A stretch of 64,000 bases of DNA from Paroedura picta (GCF_049243985.1 NC_135376.1:28640001-28704000), one strand, 5' to 3'; positions 27,701 through 37,190 are shown, numbered from the stretch's first letter. Program-made: numbers and translations. Notes: a model not told the origin generated them from the letters alone.

Positions 27701-30700
27701 GAACTTGCATAATCTTCTGGAGATTTTTTCAATTATCTAATGTACTAGAACTTGATGGCACAGTGCATACTAGAGTGTGGAAGATGTTTGTGTGATGTTG
27801 CTGCTACACACATGCATATCCATCCTCCTTGTGGGCAGAAAAAAAACATGGATATTTAACAAATGTTGAGTAACAACTGGGGTAAGTGCTTGAACATTTG
27901 AATAGATCATACTTGGGGGCAGCAACCTGAGGACTGTGCCTTTTCTTCTAGGGCCTATCTATCAAAATGTCACAACTAGTGAAATCTCTGTCATTTCAGA
28001 CATCCCAATCAATTTGGGATTTCAGTGGGGAATGTCACCACATTCCTATCAAGTGCATGTAAGACTAGCAGAAATACTTTAAGTGGAAGCAGAGAGACTT
28101 AAGGCAAGTCTTACATCTTATCCAAGCGCTTTAGGGGATGTGGTCTACATCTGACAAAATGCAAGGACTCAGGAATCTCCATTCCTACTTATACCTGATG
28201 AAGCAAGCTTTGAGCCTTGAAAGGTTATACCCTGAAAATCTTGGTGATCTCTAAGGTGCTACTGGACTTGAATCTAGCTCATCTGAGAATCTGCTTGAAG
28301 GGAGGATCATGCATAGAGAAGCCTCAGTGCCCCAGGAGGGACCACCAGCCTAATGGTGGCTACAAGCAGCTGGAGAGCCTCTTTTGGATCTCATAAGAAG
28401 TCTATGTCAGAGGAAATAAGGAGAGGAAGAGAAAGAGTGCACACATTTCTTGCACTGTCTAAAATGTATAGTTTGGAAATTGAATAAGTCCGTTAGCTTG
28501 CTAACAAAAGACCTTCTTAAAAGTCAAGGAAACTTATCACCAATCATCTTTGCAGAATGAGCATTTACAAATGTGTCAATAAAATTTAGTAGATTATAGA
28601 CTGCTTGGTAAGGGCTTAGTAGACTGCTTGGTAAGGGCTACAGTGGAAAGAGCCCTCCTTCGCCGCCATTCTTAGGGATGAGGGGGCAGTTGCCTTGATG
28701 ATCACAGCAACTCCTTGCTATCCCCTGAGATCAGGGCTCCTCCCACCTATTCAGCCACCCTCAATGGATAGGAGCAGCTTTGTAGCCCCCTCAGATTGTA
28801 ACGTCCAGCCTTTGTGATTAATCATGCTCTTTGTGACTGAGAGAAGAGCTGTAAGGAGAGTCCCAGCAGACATTCTCTTATTGCTGGCAACAATTCAAAG
28901 CCCTGAGGTTTACATCTTCTTCTCAGTGCCCTTACTCAGCTCCCCAACAGGGCTTTTCTCCCTCTGGTGCCCTCATCTGGCCTCTTCTCCACTCCCCCCC
29001 CCCCAACACTCATCCTTAGGTTTGCCAGCTCCAAGTTGAGAAATCCCTGGAGATTTGGGGGCAGAGTCTGGGGATGGTAGTGGGAGGGGTCTGAGCTAGA
29101 TATAATACCATCGAGTCCACCCTCCAAACCAGCATCTTCCTCTAAGGAAACTGATCTCTGTCATCTGGAGATGTTCGATTCAAATGGGTAGCCATGTTGG
29201 TCTGAGGTAGCACAATAGAATCAGAGTCCAGTAGCACCTTTAAGACCAACAAAGATTTATTCAGGATGTGAGCTTTCGAGTGCAAACAGTCTGACTAAGG
29301 GTGCTTGCACTCGAAAGCTCAAGCCCTGAATAAATCTTTGTTGGTCTTAAAGGTGCTACTGGACTCTGATTCTATCTGGAGATGTTGTAATTCCCAAGAG
29401 ATCTCTTGGCCTCACCTGGAGGTCAGCAACCCTACCCATCCTTGTGATCTCTCCCCTTCCCCGTTCCCTTATCCAGTCATCTAGGGTTTGCCCCACCTGA
29501 TCTCCCCTTTGAGTCATCCCCTCACATATACACATATTCTTCTACCATCCTTGTTTCTCTCCTGCTTCCTTTCTTCCATTTTCAGGAAATTTGGGTTGGT
29601 ACAGGCACTCAAAATGCTGGCCAACGATGTCACTGTTCTGTTTTGAGCCCCCATTTAAAAAACAATCTGCATACTCATCATGTATATTTTTTTTGATTCA
29701 CACATTAGGAGCTTGGAAATTAGGTATCTAACTCCCCACAGTTTTCATTTGGAATAAGTTGCTTTGATACTTTAAGCTGTTGGTACATTAAGCAGGTAAC
29801 ACAGAATGAATTCTAACACAACTCATAGAATTCCAGCCTACAAGAATATATCCTAAAAGCATTTCACATACATTCTGGATCATACACAGACAGAAAAAAG
29901 ACAAAAACCAGAGGAAACCATAAAAAAAATAAGGGTAAAGCATTAAGCAGCACTGCTTTTCATTGATTAGTTAAAACTTCACTGATTATCTAGAACTTCA
30001 GATTTTTTTTAAATGACACACAAACACATTCATGTGTTATATAGCTTACACAGACCCTTGGTGGGGTTTCAGAATCTGACCAGTATATTAAATTCTAGGC
30101 TAACTTTTACTAAGTGACTCCCAATATTTCTAACCAAATTGATAACCAGTAGACAACTTAGCTGTGTACTTAAATTAAGATGAACTGTTGATGCTTTAGA
30201 GATTTTTAGAAGTGGACAAAATGTTTTGATTATAAGACTAGCCACATATACGTATTTAAAGAAACTACCAACTGCTAATATATGGACATTTTAGCATTTG
30301 TTCTAAATTCTGCAGTTAAACAATATACAATTTTGAGGACAAAAAAAAAAGTCAGGAATGTTACCTCCAACTAGCATTTTTGTTTAACATACAGATTTTA
30401 ATATCGTTCAGAAGAGAACTGTAATCTTCTGCTATTATATTGTTTACCATCACTTGGTTAGGTATATTCTGAGCATGAAATGAGAAGCAACAGACAAAAC
30501 TTTTGACACATGTCAAGAAGATTTCTACTCACATTGACTCATTTCTGACCAATTGACCATTTTGACGAGTTGCATTTTCACTCATGGAACGTTCTCTTTT
30601 CAGCCTTCCAACTGAGCGAAGCTGAAAAATAAAGGAAGACAAAAAAGAAACAGACAAACTTTTAGAATCTGTCTTATTGACAACAAGGGTCCTCTAATGC

Positions 30701-33355
30701 TGATCTGTAGACCACTTTCATGTAGGTGCCATGCATCAAATGCATCATTCTCCCCTTATCCCCAGTCTGAGATCTTTTTCTCAGTCAAAACCAAAAAAGA
30801 AAAGAAAAAGAAGCTTATCTGTAATTCCTGAAAATAAGAGTTTTCTGAGTAGTAACTTCATGTTATTGAACAAAACCAGACATGGAAGACAACAGGAAGT
30901 TTATAAATACATAGGCAATCCTTTGCAACTTGTGTGGCTCCATAAGAATCCTCTTAAAGCAGGGTCCTATTTCAGTGTGGTTCTTAACACCCAACAGCTC
31001 CTAAAAGATTCCTGTTAATCACCACCACCAGGGTTCTGGATGCACATACACAAAGCCAGGATTTTTACAAGTGTGACAGAAGTGCGGTAAGAGCAGATTA
31101 TTTTGGAAAGGTCTACTCAAGTTTAAAACTGTGATTACTGGTTAAAAGTTAGCATTTGCACCACACTTATGACTGTTAGTTGGAAGAATGTTAGGTATAC
31201 TCTGTTAAGTATACTCCTTACTCTGATGCTAGCTTCACACTTTCTGTCCTATCCAACTGTTCAAATGGTCCCCATCTCAACTGCCTCTTCTCTTTCCTGG
31301 CTCTCCTGTCATTCCATTCCTATACTGTAAAGCCAGATGGTATTACAGTAGCCAAGCACTCAAGAGTTGACAAAAAGAACCTAAGAAAAGTGTACTTTCC
31401 CTTATAACAGGAAATATTCACATTAAGTACACACTATATTATACACAACAAAGCCATTCTCTGTTCAACACCAATCTGACATGGAGTACACTGTGCAGGA
31501 AATACTCGGATGCTTTTTTTTTAACTTCCTTGCTAAATAAAATCCTGTAACAAAATGTGATGGACCCTGACAGAATGGATACTAGCCTCTTCATTTTGAG
31601 GAGTCTGGGCAGAAGCTCTTTCCAGATCCAGGAAATCTAGCGGTCGTTCACTGAGCGAGATAACACGGGGAGGCGTTTTCAGTGATAAAGGCTTGAACGG
31701 GGTTGATTGGAGAACATCTAGATCTGCGGGTCTGGAAAATGGAATGTCTTCACTGTTGCCTGCAACAACAGCAAGACATTAAAAACCAGGGACATTAAAA
31801 CACTTCATTTATTAACTATGGTTTAGTGCAGGGGTAGTCAAACTGTGGCCCTCCAGATGTCCATGGGCTACAATTCCCAGGAGCCCCTGCCAGCAAATGC
31901 TGGCAGGGGCTGCTGGGAATTGTAGTGCATGGACATCTGGAGGGCCGCAGTTTAACTACCCCTGGTTTAGTGGGTAGCTTGCTGGAGCTGGACTTGTACA
32001 AGTTGAAGTTCAGATCCCACTTCAGGTAGGAATTCACTGGGCCTCACCTGAAATTATAAAGTACTTTGCACACTATCACTGCATCTTACGCAAAGCCAAT
32101 GAGTGTGTCCCGGAATAAATCTGGAGAAGTTTACTACTGTAAAAGCACTCTACAGTTCCTATACATAATACAACATTTTGTATCTAAAATGTTTTTTCTT
32201 GACATAATCGCAACAGAACAAAGCGTTAGATAAACCCTTACTTGCTGTTAGTATTCGGCTATCTCAACACCAACAAGTGCAATACAGGCTAAAATTTGAC
32301 AGTTAAATGTATTTATTTATATCTTTTCCACTTTCTCTCCAAGGACTCAAGGCGGATTACAACGGAAATAAAATTACATATATAAGAGTTACAGATACAA
32401 AAATAGAAATTTAAGTTAAATTAGGTTTTAAAACATTAAAAGCAAAAGAATTAGTAACTGAATTGACCAAGCTTTCTGTATTATATGGGGGGGGGAAGGG
32501 GGGGGTCATACAAATAACTCTTTAATTGCAGTTTAGTTTGGTGGATTCTGATAGGGAAGACAGCAGATTCAGATTTCTTTTCAGGCCTCAATCATAGGCC
32601 TGGTAGAACAGGCCCTATGGAAATGTTTAAGGTTCTGCAGGGTTCTGATCTCATCTGGCAGAATGTTGATCCCATTGTCAGATTTACTGGAACTACATTA
32701 TAGTCAGGGGGAATCCTTAGTAGGGGGGTCACAGTAGATGTTAGCATTTCAGTTCTGGTTATCTACAGAGGACTGCAAACTGCAGGACTACACCACATGC
32801 CATTTTTGGAAGTCTGCCCAACTATATTTTACAAAACCTTTCATGCATATCAGTATCAAATCAATCCCATGGAAAGACAGATGGATCACTAGTTTCAGGC
32901 ATTCCGAAATAAAGGAACAAACAACCAATACAGTTCTCATAAGTCCTTAGCTGTCTTTCCACTGGAAGCACTTTAGTTCTAGATTGATTCACTTTAAGAA
33001 TCTCTGCATGTAGGTCTTTGCCTGATTGCAGATACTGTTTCAGAACAGCCATGTTTGTTACACTAGATAGGAACATGGAGAAAGTCAGAATTTGACAATA
33101 CTTTAGCAATACCTGTCACCCAAAGGTAAACGTACCTGCCACTACAATCCGCTCTGGCACCTGCATTGTCACACTGGCATTGGGAAGCCCTCCGTCAGCA
33201 ACACTCTGCTCAAGATCCGCATTTGGTGGAGCTACCTTGAGTTTTTCTGGAACTCTCATTCTCTGGTTGATCCCTTCAGTGTACTCAATTTCATACTGAA
33301 TTCGATTCATTTCTGCCATCTCAGCAGCTGGAGATGGGAACGCTGCTGCACTCAT
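7650..33355 (-). CDS. MFF: MFF, mitochondrial fission factor
   Basis: Join, in transcript order: 33355..33136, 31759..31587, 30621..30533, 23854..23696, 11854..11770, 7781..7650. This gives 858 nt, 285 residues plus TAG, and every exon phase closes. MFF is a C-tail-anchored outer-membrane protein of mitochondria and peroxisomes that recruits the dynamin-like GTPase DRP1 for fission. Visible parts: the N-terminal DRP1-binding region with EIEYTEGINQRMRVPEKLKV and VTMQVPERIVVAG (residues about 22-73); a central segment with LKRERSMSENA, the context of a known AMPK site; the block RGILSLIQSSTRRAYQQVLD; a C-terminal coiled coil (KLNRRLQLLEEENKERAKRE); and a tail anchor ending WLLNSWLWFRR. Human MFF has extra alternative exons between the third and fourth exons used here and before YGLSS; I could not locate them. 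The ATG at 33355 opens its exon after one base; an upstream coding exon, as in some human isoforms, is not excluded. Confidence 0.96.
7845..9750 (+). mobile_element. L2-clade LINE, 5'-truncated, young, antisense in the last MFF intron
   Basis: About 1.9 kb: the reverse-transcriptase part of ORF2 with a long open frame, a short 3' UTR ending in the L2-type tail TAAGCCGCCTCGAGCC...GGTATAAATAT, and an (ATA)n microsatellite to 9750. There is no endonuclease region, so it is 5'-truncated. The absence of stops over 528 codons indicates a recent insertion. Confidence 0.9.
7911..9497 (+). CDS. L2-clade reverse transcriptase, C-terminal part of ORF2
   Basis: Open frame of 528 codons ending TGA at 9495-9497. 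It has no proper start because the element is truncated; the frame stays open a little upstream. Motifs from the first codon: SYRPVAHLAFLGKVVERAAA (about 87-106), LDLSAAFDVVDHELL (about 158-172), GVPQGSVLSPTLFNIFMHPL (about 215-234), catalytic YADD (248-251) and the L2/CR1 thumb with NSLYTGLP and LQLVQNAAARIL. The catalytic Asp pair is intact. It is element-encoded, not a host gene. Confidence 0.88.
   Translation: MEVTFDGFRRLSLSEVDGLLGRMRATTCPLDPCPSWLLKGRDGRIGEQLRDIVNCSLQLGEFPEVLKEAMVCPLLKKPSLDTHDPASYRPVAHLAFLGKVVERAAADRLLAFLEDTSALDPYQSGFHPGHGVKTVLVSLLDDLCRQLDRGSSAVLVLLDLSAAFDVVDHELLASRLAGMGIRGTALRWIRSFLQNRTQRVAVGEEVSGPYRLPFGVPQGSVLSPTLFNIFMHPLAQLVRSYGLGCHQYADDTQLFLLMDGHPDSPPDPFARCLEAIAGWLEQSRLKLNPSKTEVLWLGRRGADQEARLPFMAGTQLNIASQARNLGVTIDASLTLEAQVKQVASRAFFHLRQAQLLAPYLSSKHLATVIHATVTSRLDFCNSLYTGLPLGLIRKLQLVQNAAARILTATPWRAHIQPVLRQLHWLPVAFRIRFKVLVLTFKAIRGLGPAYMRDRLLPYIPRRALRSAGANLLVVPGPKEARLASTRARAFSVLAPTWWNELPEELRALRELPAFRRACKTELFRQAYN
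10371..10626 (+). mobile_element. tRNA-derived SINE with LINE-like 3' tail
   Basis: Pol III A-box-like GTGTAGTGGTTAGGAGTG and B-box-like GTTTGATTC, then a body with GATAAAGCTATTCTGACTGA and a tail GCGGCATATAAGAACCAAC. Same family as 21964-22208 and 43846-44103. It lies in the last MFF intron. Confidence 0.85.
11083..11400 (+). mobile_element. Old L2 LINE fragment
   Basis: Degenerate match to the L2 thumb region: NVAARLLTG is followed by LYWLPVHF, as in the intact copy at 7845 (NAAARILTA, LHWLPVAF). Broken, with no long frame. Confidence 0.6.
11770..11854 (-). CDS. MFF: MFF coding exon 5
   Basis: 85 nt encoding YGLSSVDTTFEGTPEDMTVV then DAASLRRQ. Acceptor TTTCATAG|A, donor CGACAG|GTACCT. The final residues begin the coiled coil that continues in the last exon. 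Confidence 0.93.
12721..12856. mobile_element. Palindromic hAT MITE, family 1
   Basis: 136 bp, near-perfect inverted repeat over its whole length, ends CAGGGGTAGTCAAACTGCGG and reverse complement. Target duplication AACTATAT at 12713-12720 and 12857-12864. The 8-bp duplication and CAG start indicate hAT. Confidence 0.95.
14097..14531. mobile_element. hAT non-autonomous element, family 2, with GC-repeat interior
   Basis: 435 bp, ends CAGTGGTCCCCAACCT and AGGTTGGGGACCACTG, target duplication CTTTAATG at 14089-14096 and 14532-14539. The interior (about 14140-14360) is an extreme CpG-rich tandem of GGGCCGCGCCCGCG-like units. The long frames through it are composition artefacts. Confidence 0.93.
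15219..15393. mobile_element. Candidate MITE with 9-bp direct repeats
   Basis: Imperfect inverted ends TTTATGCACTG and CAGTGCATAAA, flanked by the identical 9-mer CACAGACTG at 15210-15218 and 15394-15402. The interior is GC-richer than its surroundings. A 9-bp duplication is a Mutator-like trait, but the family is not identified. Confidence 0.55.
15560..15665 (-). mobile_element. tRNA-derived SINE fragment
   Basis: On the minus strand a tRNA-like head (ATGGTTAGAGACTTGGATTA) and a B-box-like GTTTGATTCCCC. Old and short; not a tRNA gene. Confidence 0.5.
17794..17928. mobile_element. Palindromic hAT MITE, family 1
   Basis: 135 bp, same palindrome as 12721-12856, target duplication ATCTATAC on both sides (17786-17793, 17929-17936). 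Confidence 0.95.
18990..19110 (-). mobile_element. Old tRNA-derived SINE fragment
   Basis: Minus-strand sequence CCAGTGATAAGTCCCTTGCT followed by a degenerate B-box resembles tRNA-headed reptile SINEs. Weakly conserved. Confidence 0.4.
19163..19227. repeat. Short tandem repeat, three copies of an 18-bp unit
   Basis: AATGAATGCTTTTATGAT occurs at 19163-19180, 19184-19201 and 19210-19227 with A/T-rich spacers. Confidence 0.85.
19321..19620. mobile_element. LINE 3'-tail fragments (L2/CR1-like), two orientations
   Basis: About 19375-19450 reads GCCCGCCATGAGCCAGTGAG...GGCAGGTATTAAAT on the plus strand. About 19565-19615 reads as a minus-strand tail (TATTCCACTTGCCCC...AAGTAGCTTACAAAT). Both are fossils. 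Confidence 0.45.
21964..22208 (-). mobile_element. tRNA-derived SINE (same family as 43846)
   Basis: On the minus strand: head GCCAGCTTGGTGTAGTGGTT, B-box GGGTTTGATTCCCGC, body CAACCAGCTGGGTGACCTTG, tail CGGCATATAAAACCAACC. The best-preserved head of the three family members. Confidence 0.88.
23696..23854 (-). CDS. MFF: MFF coding exon 4
   Basis: 159 nt, a multiple of three, so it can be skipped without losing frame. It encodes VTPSPQQVRVCPPQMFSEDG and then the conserved RGILSLIQSSTRRAYQQVLD, ending DENRR. Acceptor CACAAACAG|T, donor CGCAG|GTGATT. Its length equals the corresponding human segment (53 residues). Confidence 0.93.
24979..25015. mobile_element. Minimal 37-bp hAT remnant: only the two inverted ends
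   Basis: CAGGGGTAGTCAACCTGT, one base, then ACAGGTTGACTGCCCCTG, flanked by the exact 8-bp duplication TCCTAGAG (24971-24978, 25016-25023). The ends match family 1 (compare 50013-50148), but the whole interior is missing. Confidence 0.85.
28190..28285 (+). mobile_element. Repeat with hammerhead-like motif, single copy
   Basis: CTGATGA at 28195-28201, a 17-base hairpin-like spacer, GAAA at 28219-28222, then CCTGAAAATCTTGGTGATCT and CTAAGGTGCTACTGGACTTG. The 3' module recurs at 29296, 34360, 49612 and 63279. Family not certain; the arrangement resembles Penelope-like retroelement ends. Confidence 0.6.
29018..29436. mobile_element. DNA-transposon-like element with TAGG-TTGCCA ends, interrupted
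   Basis: Left end TAGGTTTGCCAGCTCC, right end GGAGGTCAGCAACCCTA; inside are the motifs CTGGAGATTTGGGGGCAG and GTCCACCCTCC typical of this common reptile repeat. It is split by a later insertion at 29175-29374. Related remnants lie at 38488-38680 and 39636-40012. Confidence 0.65.
29175..29374. mobile_element. Head-to-head dimer of the hammerhead-like repeat, nested insertion
   Basis: Two copies in opposite orientation (minus arm about 29175-29290, plus arm about 29291-29374), flanked by the direct repeat ATCTGGAGATGTT. The plus arm shows CTGACTA, A, a perfect GGGTGC/GCACTC hairpin (29299-29312) and GAAA (29313-29316), then AATAAATCTTTGTTGGTCTT and AAGGTGCTACTGGACTC. Confidence 0.7.
30533..30621 (-). 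CDS. MFF: MFF coding exon 3 (AMPK-site exon)
   Basis: 89 nt, encoding LRSVGRLKRERSMSENATRQ then NGQLVRNES, with acceptor ATTTTTCAG and donor CAAT|GTGAGT. It carries both serine contexts known as AMPK targets in mammalian MFF (RERSMS and VRN[DE]S). It ends two bases into a codon, so the residue at the junction depends on which exon follows. Confidence 0.92.
31587..31759 (-). CDS. MFF: MFF coding exon 2 with a GC donor
   Basis: 173 nt, encoding NSEDIPFSRPADLDVLQSTP through DFLDLERASAQTPQNEE. The acceptor is TTGTTGCAG|GC. The reading frame requires the exon to end at GAAGAG, so the intron begins GCTAGT, a GC-AG intron; the nearest GT (GCTA|GTATCC) would shift the frame. Confidence 0.9.
31829..31964. 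mobile_element. Palindromic hAT MITE, family 1
   Basis: 136 bp palindrome with target duplication GTTTAGTG at 31821-31828 and 31965-31972. It sits 69 bp upstream of an MFF coding exon's acceptor. Confidence 0.95.
32305..32400 (-). mobile_element. LINE 3'-tail fragment
   Basis: Reverse-strand L2/CR1-like tail: TTTATATCTTTTCCACTTTC then CAAGGACTCAAGGCGGATTA. Short fossil. Confidence 0.45.
33136..33355 (-). CDS. MFF: MFF first recognised coding exon
   Basis: 220 nt. The acceptor CATGTCAG|G is followed at once by ATG AGT GCA. The exon encodes MSAAAFPSPAAEMAEMNR and on to PERIVVAG, with donor GGCAG|GTACGT inside the last Gly codon. A second in-frame ATG (MAEMNR) matches the alternative start used in other vertebrates. 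Confidence 0.93.
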
Positions 33356-34269
33356 CCTGACATGAAACAAAACAACTCAAATTATCCCGCTACAGTAAAG
33401 AGTAATGCATTGGCTTCTTGTATTCTTGGCACACATACACAAAAGTTTTTCACTAATTTAGCAGATTTTTCTTTTTTTCCAAAGCACCAACCATTGTGTA
33501 AAGATGTGTAGTAAAATGGGGCCACTAAAATATTCCCTGTAATTTTACATGCAGATTAAAATTCAGGTTGCTGCTTCCTTTAATTACTGAAATCTCTTCT
33601 TGCACAGGCAAGGTTCATATCCTCTTTCTTTAGAAGCCTAGCACAAAGAATTACTATGAGCAGATGAAAAATAAATATAAATTGTTGTGTATGCTCAACT
33701 GGGATAATTGTATCAGGCATATGGAACAGGGTACAACTCTGTAAGTATGACAAATCAGAGTATATAAGAGCTTGCGTTTAGATAAAGCTCTGGCATACAT
33801 TCTGACCTGAATAACTGAAAAGAAGGCTTCTTCTCTCCCTCCCGCCCAGTTTCACTCACACCTATTTGCAACAGTGTCAGAAAACTATTGTAGACATTAT
33901 CTACAGAAAGTCAGGGTGAAACAAGACTAAATTGCAATTAACCTGACATACCCATATGTTCAGAATGTGCTTTGTGCAATTTAGCACTTTAGCAACAAAA
34001 AAGCTGCCGTATTTTTTATTTATTTATATTTATATATTAAGTGCCAAGAACAAAGTTGTCCACTTAACTTCTACAGACTAGTGCTAATCTTAAGTGATAG
34101 GGTACAAAACAGGTGCAAATTTCGTTCTGCACATCATTCATGCCACCTATGCCAACTGGAACAACACTTAGCGTATGTGGTCTTCTTGCCAAGCCAATCA
34201 AACGAAACAGCGACAGGTACTTCCTGCTAAACAGTCACATAGCTCAACAAACATACAAGTTTCACTACT

Positions 34270-34800
34270 GAACCATGCAGGTTGAAGTCCAGTAGCATCT
34301 TAGAGATCAACAAGATTTTCGGGGCATGAGCTTTTGAGAGTCAAAGCTCCTTTCCCCTGATGAAGGGAGAGTTGACTTGCAAGATCATACTCTGAAAATC
34401 TTGTTGATCTCTAAGGCGCTTTTTATCACCGGGGACTGGTCAACGCTTGACAATCTTAATGAGGCCCGGGGGGTTAGTCTTTTGCCGAGGGACATCACCG
34501 CTGCCTGAGCCCCTCCTCCACCTGTTTTCCTGCCGGTGCCACTGACTTCCCGCCGCCCACTGGGGGGCGCTGCCAGCAGCATCTGCACACTGCCACGTTG
34601 AGCGGGAGCCCCAGCCATGGCGGCTGCTGGAGGGCACCAATGTTGAGCTGGCGGCAGAGTGGCAGGGCAGCCCCCAAGGCAGCAGCCAGGGAGGAGGAGC
34701 CACGGCCCGGTACCGACTGATCCACGGAACGGTACCGGTCTCCGGACTGGGGGTTGGGGACCACTGCTCTAAGGTACTACTAGACTCAAATCTAGGTGTT
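34270..34800. mobile_element. Second head-to-head hammerhead-like dimer, split by a hAT element
   Basis: The minus arm (about 34283-34350) carries GTCCAGTAGCATCTTAGAGA. The plus arm begins at CTGATGA (34357-34363) and reads into AAAATCTTGTTGATCTCTAA before the hAT insertion, resuming at 34767 with CTCTAAGGTACTACTAGACT. Same arrangement as 29175-29374. Confidence 0.6.
34417..34766. mobile_element. hAT non-autonomous element, family 2, left end missing
   Basis: 350 bp in the opposite orientation to 1276-1621, right end GGTTGGGGACCACTG intact. The left end starts at CGCTTTTTATCACCGGGGAC, so the first dozen bases of the terminal repeat are gone although both 8-bp duplications (CTCTAAGG at 34409-34416 and 34767-34774) survive. 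Confidence 0.88.
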
Positions 34801-35359
34801 CAACAGCAAACCAAAACAGCTATACTCTGAAACTATTAAACCATGGTTAACCTAATTCATGTTTTGTCACCGGTGAAGGCAAACTGATTTCAATCGTGCA
34901 CTATTTACGTTTAAAAAAAAAGAATTGATACCCACTAATTAATTGTAAACCAAGATTCTTAACAAGTAACATCTCATTAATTTGTATCATTACCCTGGAT
35001 ATGACTTGCTTAAAGTGTACCTGGCTGAATTAGACCAAGTTCAGTATTCTTGGGAATAATACCAGTGCTGGATGGGCCTATTTTTTGCTCCTCTCTAGGC
35101 AAAGTGCTAGAAAATCTTCACAATAATGTTATCTTTGTAACCTCATTATTTCAGAAGTAGGTTGTGAACGTAACATAAGATCTGTTGAAGTTTAGCACTG
35201 ACATCTGAACACTGATCTTGATATCAGAGGATTAGGCACTTTATTTGCCAGTATGTATTAATTTGCCATCAGCCTGTTTACCAGATCCATCATCATATAA
35301 AATGTCCTCAAGAAAACTGCACTGAAAATATCTAAAATAAGGAATGTTAGAAATGTTGA

Positions 35360-35458
35360 AATATTTGGAAATGTTATGGGATTTTTTTATATGATGTGAT
35401 CCACCACGAGCCAGCTTGCTGGGAGCGGCGGTATATAAATGTAATACATTTTAAAAAA
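35360..35458 (+). mobile_element. LINE 3'-tail fragment
   Basis: Reads GATGTGATCCACCACGAGCC then GGGAGCGGCGGTATATAAAT, an L2/CR1-like end. Fossil in the MFF 5' intron. Confidence 0.5.
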
Positions 35459-36054
35459 TATTTGGATAATCAAGACTGAAACATTTCAAACTAGCCTAAT
35501 ACCTGACATTTCATTTGTCTGTCAGTAGCAAGGTTCTGTCTACTGAAAGATACCTGGTAGTTCAGTATATGTCTAGGCACAGTATACTCTTTGAGGAATT
35601 CTTGCAAAGAGGAAACAAGCAAGAACTGGGAGTACAAGTCACTGTTCCCTTTTACCTCAACAGTATCCCAAAATCTAGCACCATTCTTTTTATTCCACGC
35701 ACCAAGGTATAAATGTAACCTTGGACAACAATTGGATGTCAAACCTTACTGGCCTTTGGAGACTCTGGGAAAGCATCTTCATCCTACACAGCTCTAAACC
35801 ACAACACATCAAATGTTTTGTTTCATGCTCACAGGACATGACAGAGTAGGAAAAAATATTCACTGTCTGGCTTTTGTAAACAGAACGGCAATCGTTTTTT
35901 GTTTTTGTTTTTTGGTTTTTACCAACCATTAACAAGGATGGAAAAATTGCCAACATTTTAAAGCTACTACAATATTGGGCAACTAGCTTTTTAGCCCTGT
36001 GGAGTTATACAAAATTTTATTCAATTTTAAGTTCAAAAGAAAGGATTTTATTTA

Positions 36055-36370
36055 GGAACTAGCTTCAAAGCCCCCATTCCTAAAAACGGGCCTTGAAAGG
36101 GCCCCCTCCCCTGGCCTCTAGCCAGACAGCTTAAGGTGGCTTTGGGCAGCAGCCAGGCGGGGCTGGGAGGCCCTCCTTAGCATTCCCTCCACCACAACGC
36201 TTTGCCCAGGGCCCTCTCACCTGCTGCTGGCTCCAGGCACTGAGGCGTCTGAGAGCAAAGAGGCTAGAGTCCAGGGACGGAGGGCAAGAGCTCCAGGTAC
36301 AGAGCCAATCAGGGCAAAGCTGGCTGCACCCTGATTGGCCCTATTCCAACTTAGACAGCTGGACATGTCC
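36055..36370. repeat. GC-rich interspersed block, family unknown
   Basis: GC-rich stretch in an A/T-rich intron, starting near AACTAGCTTCAAAGCCCCCA. It carries the short inverted pair CCAATCAGGG (36305-36314) and CCCTGATTGG (36329-36338). No coding similarity and no clear target duplication. Confidence 0.4.
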
Positions 36371-37116
36371 CACCCCCTAGGTTGTTTCATAAATATATAG
36401 AGGAACAACAATGGATAGTCTGGCCAGAGACCAATTTACATAACAATTTAATTATGTTAGAATCTACAGACATTCTCTACTCACTACTACAAGCACAAGC
36501 TCAACTCTAAGGCTTCCACTAACCTTCCTAAAGGAATGTCACTGCTCGATCGCTTGTTCATTTTGGTGTTTGCTTGCAAGGTTTTAATCAAATGTTACTA
36601 CACTGCAGCACTGTTTAAGTTATATAACAGTCTCCCTAAACAGTGGAACTTTTGTACATAAGACAGCATGACAACTGCTTTTCAAGCTGTAAGGGAAAAA
36701 AACAAGAGCAACATTAGGCATATCACTTCACTTTTTTACCTAAGGCATTTGAAATCTATGAATCTATTATGTAGTGGCAACTTAACAGGAATATGCTAAA
36801 TAGTTTCCAAATAGTACATGTTTATGGATTCAAAGGTGCCCACTGCCTTTGGAAGTCCCGGATTCTGATTTTGAAAGAGAGGTGATTTCATTCATAGTGC
36901 TCTTGAAGACACAGAGCAGCCAGTTGACAAACTGTCCACAATTTAAACAATGATCACAAAAAACCCTGTGCTTATGAAAGTCCAAAATAAATGGGCATGT
37001 AAATTCTTTGATCTTAGATTGCGGGGCAAGCTGATTAAGAGAGGGAATGTGACCATTTCAGCCTGTGGTGGACTAGAATACCCCAATGAGTGACTGAAGC
37101 AGTTGTGCAGAACAAA

Positions 37117-37190
37117 ATGCGAGTCCAAAGGCACATTTAAGACCAACAAAGTTTTATTCAAGGTGTGAGCTTTCCTCAGACCTGAAGCAG
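37117..37190 (-). mobile_element. Hammerhead-like repeat fragment, minus strand
   Basis: On the minus strand: AAGCTCACACCTTGAATAAA, then CTTTGTTGGTCTTAAATGTG and CCTTTGGACTC. It is the 3' module of the family seen at 29296 and 49612. Confidence 0.55.

Larger units (their letters stand above)
23855..30532 (-). other. MFF intron between coding exons 3 and 4
   Basis: Intronic. Holds the 37-bp hAT remnant, a poly-A run near 24679, a short duplication of TAGACTGCTTGGTAAGGGCT at about 28597-28638, and the repeat-rich block 28190-29440 described separately. The human alternative exon around RNKISRF was not found. Confidence 0.55.
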
